From the NCBI GenBank assembly GCA_003497765.1, contig DNNY01000063.1:1-8007 (forward strand): a stretch of 8,007 bases of DNA. Direction: 5' to 3'. Below, piece after piece: positions 6,689-8,007 of the stretch. The DNA is from Oceanospirillaceae bacterium (GTDB lineage: Bacteria > Pseudomonadota > Gammaproteobacteria > Pseudomonadales > Balneatricaceae). Below the pieces are notes generated by a model. It made no database searches, was not told the DNA's origin, and saw nothing but the letters and a program-made list of their open reading frames with translations. The first letter of the stretch is position 1, and each line of letters starts with the position of its first letter. A program made the position numbers and the translations under genes.

Positions 6689-7457
6689 GGGTATGCTCCT
6701 CTGCTTCCGTCGCTGGCAGAATACGCCCATCTGGTAAGTGCTCATGATCATGATGGTGCTTATAAAAAGCGAGGCCCTGAGTCGCCTGCTTACCGAATAA
6801 GCTTCTAAACTCATCACTGGATGCCACTGATGCTGGGGTACCAGAACAGCAAACATGGCCATTTAAACAAATAACTTGGTCAGTGGTTGCCATCACTACA
6901 TGCAAATCATGGGAAATTAACAACACGCCACAGTTTAGCTTGTTGCGAATATCCTCTATCAGCTTATAAAGCTCAATCTCACCATTAAAGTCCACCCCCT
7001 GTACTGGTTCATCCAGTACCAATAACTCAGGTTTACGCAATATGGCTCGGGCCAATAATACCCGCTGGAATTCACCACCTGACAAGTTACGCATCTGTGC
7101 TTTAGCTAGATGCAAGGTGTCCGTAGCTGACAATGCGCTCTCAATCTCTGTTTTACTCGCCCGATTGGTTAGCACTAGGAAACGTGTCACGGTTAAAGGT
7201 AAGGTCCAGTTCAAATCCAGCTTTTGTGGCACATAACTAACTCGTAATTTGGGCTTTCGATACACCAAGCCCTCATCCGTATCTAACACTCCCAGAGCTA
7301 TTTTGGCCGTTGTGGATTTTCCTGACCCATTAGGCCCAATTAGAGTAACGATTTCACCCGCTGAAACACTCATGGAGACGCCACGCACCAGCCAGTGGTT
7401 CGAGCGATTGATGCCTGCGTTGTCGAGAGATATAAGTGTGTTGTCTTCTTTTAGCAT
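6681..7457 (-). CDS. znuC: Zinc ABC transporter ATP-binding protein ZnuC
   Basis: This 258-residue cytoplasmic ATPase of the zinc importer has Walker A GPNGSGKST (41-49), Q-loop Q78 in VPQKLDLNW, signature LSGGEFQRVLLARA (125-138), Walker B LLVLDEP (145-151) and switch H183. The motif PVQGVDFNGE (151-160) after Walker B is characteristic of ZnuC rather than generic metal ABC ATPases. The C-terminal tail is histidine-rich (FYKHHHDHEHLPDGRI, 231-246, then EEHTHV) and matches the YRHHHNHRH-type tail of E. coli ZnuC, so it is a family feature that may sense or buffer zinc. It is the first gene of the znuCB unit, reading away from znuA. The ribosome site is weak. Expression is likely Zur-repressed through the site at 7549-7565. 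Confidence 0.95.
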   Translation of the reverse strand: MLKEDNTLISLDNAGINRSNHWLVRGVSMSVSAGEIVTLIGPNGSGKSTTAKIALGVLDTDEGLVYRKPKLRVSYVPQKLDLNWTLPLTVTRFLVLTNRASKTEIESALSATDTLHLAKAQMRNLSGGEFQRVLLARAILRKPELLVLDEPVQGVDFNGEIELYKLIEDIRNKLNCGVLLISHDLHVVMATTDQVICLNGHVCCSGTPASVASSDEFRSLFGKQATQGLAFYKHHHDHEHLPDGRILPATEAEEHTHV

Positions 7458-7548
7458 GAGCTCAGTCTCTAACTATGGAGACAGTATTGGTTAAAGATAA
7501 ACTTTAAAAATGAAAAGCGAAAATTCGAATTCTCATTTTTTATAAAAT

Positions 7549-7565
7549 ATGTTATGTTATAACAT
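7549..7565. promoter_or_regulatory. Zur operator (zinc-responsive repressor box) between divergent znuCB and znuA
   Basis: ATGTTAT-GTT-ATAACAT is a perfect 7-bp inverted repeat with a 3-nt spacer. It matches the gammaproteobacterial Zur box core recalled as ATGTTATANTATAACAT. It lies in the AT-rich 148-bp gap (7458-7605), 40 nt before znuA and 91 nt before znuC, and could block both promoters when zinc is plentiful. On the - strand a TTGTTT / 17-nt / CATATT pair would place the box inside the znuCB promoter, and a TATAAA at 7566-7571 could be the znuA -10. These promoter elements are tentative; the palindrome is plain. Confidence 0.85.
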
Positions 7566-7594
7566 TATAAACAATTAAGTAAAAATCTTAGTCG

Positions 7595-7599
7595 TGGAG
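7595..7599 (+). promoter_or_regulatory. Ribosome-binding site of znuA
   Basis: TGGAG lies 6 nt before the ATG at 7606 and fixes that start. The resulting protein begins with a well-formed signal peptide. Confidence 0.65.
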
Positions 7600-7605
7600 T
7601 TTAAC

Positions 7606-8007
7606 ATGCAACTATTCAAACCAACCACACTTTCTGCAGCAATACTGGCAGCTAGTATGTCGGCAGCCCATGCCGACGTTAATGTTGTGGCTTCCATTAA
7701 GCCAGTTCATTCTCTTGTTGCGGGTGTTATGCAAGGCGTGGGAACTCCTAGCCTAATTATTGAAGGCGCTGGATCACCACACAGCTATGCCTTAAAGCCA
7801 TCCCAGGCCAGACAGTTACAAAATGCTGATCTCGTATTTTGGATGAGCCATGATTTAGAAGCCTTTTTGGAAAAATCCATTGAAGGTATTGCCGCCAAAG
7901 CAACAGCTGTAGCCCTAGCTGATAGTCACGGCATTAAGAAACTAGCATTCCGAGAAGGCGGTGCTTTTGACGCACATGATCATGGCGACCATGACGACCA
8001 TGACGAC
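7606..8007 (+). CDS. znuA: Zinc ABC transporter periplasmic binding protein ZnuA (partial, 5' part)
   Basis: The first 134 residues of the zinc-binding protein that delivers zinc to ZnuBC are present; the rest lies beyond the window. A Sec signal peptide spans residues 1-23, with hydrophobic core LSAAILAASMSAA and cleavage predicted at AHA|DV. The mature protein begins VNVVASIKPVHSLVAGVM, typical of the cluster A-I (ZnuA/TroA) family. SPHSY (57-61) supplies the first zinc ligand, H59, and LKPSQARQLQNADLVFWM (63-80) is the usual segment after it. From residue 122 it enters a His/Asp-rich loop (AHDHGDHDDHDD) typical of ZnuA and absent from manganese-binding relatives. The gene is divergent from znuCB and shares its Zur site. 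Confidence 0.95.
   Translation, partial: MQLFKPTTLSAAILAASMSAAHADVNVVASIKPVHSLVAGVMQGVGTPSLIIEGAGSPHSYALKPSQARQLQNADLVFWMSHDLEAFLEKSIEGIAAKATAVALADSHGIKKLAFREGGAFDAHDHGDHDDHDD
7987..8007 (+). repeat. 9-bp tandem repeat encoding the His/Asp loop of ZnuA
   Basis: The unit GACCATGAC (Asp-His-Asp) occurs twice in full at 7987-7995 and 7996-8004 and starts a third time at 8005, where the window ends. It keeps the reading frame. Such repeats can change copy number by slippage, which would lengthen or shorten the metal-binding loop. The total copy number cannot be seen. Confidence 0.6.

Noticed and set aside
6689..6862. 58-residue N-terminal extension of ZnuB
   Set aside because: The extension lies inside znuC in another frame and lacks family character. 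MFDDFF at 6688 has GAGGAG at good spacing.
7042..7494. Two + strand open frames opposite znuC
   Set aside because: They are antisense to a clearly coding ABC ATPase gene. They have no ribosome-site support and no family features.

Overview
The window looks like chromosomal DNA of a moderate-GC gammaproteobacterium, possibly marine. The best clue is the zinc-uptake locus at the right end: znuA is divergent from znuC-znuB, as in Escherichia coli, with a Zur-type operator in the AT-rich gap that fits the gammaproteobacterial pattern ATGTTAT-N3-ATAACAT. Genus-level placement cannot be made from what is visible. There are no RNA genes, insertion sequences, CRISPR arrays or phage genes.

Left block (1-5787, all + strand) is a carbohydrate, probably inositol, uptake and catabolism operon. 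In order it holds: the 3' end of a sugar ABC permease; a single-domain sugar ABC ATPase; a Gfo/Idh/MocA-family dehydrogenase; IolC-like 5-dehydro-2-deoxygluconokinase; IolB-like 5-deoxy-glucuronate isomerase; a class II aldolase in the IolJ position; and an SDR-family dehydrogenase. Most junctions are tight (0-24 nt). The one larger gap, 100 nt between the ATPase and the Gfo/Idh gene, holds an inverted repeat. The inferred route is import of a cyclitol, NAD(P)-linked oxidation by the Gfo/Idh and/or SDR enzyme, isomerisation to 2-deoxy-5-keto-gluconate (IolB), phosphorylation (IolC), and aldol cleavage to dihydroxyacetone phosphate and malonate semialdehyde. Inosose dehydratase (IolE), the ring hydrolase (IolD) and malonate-semialdehyde dehydrogenase (IolA) are not in the window. 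They may lie upstream of position 1 or elsewhere.

Right block (5873-8007) is the ZnuABC zinc importer. znuB and znuC lie on the - strand and overlap by 8 bp; znuC is the promoter-proximal gene. znuA lies on the + strand and is cut by the window end inside its His/Asp-rich metal loop. The catabolic operon and znuCB converge on an 85-bp gap with no convincing terminator.

The genes fall in recognisable families, and I see no clear evidence of a wholly new system. The points most worth a second look are the divergent metal/phosphate-site motifs of the aldolase, the unknown substrates of the two dehydrogenases, and the incomplete inositol gene set.
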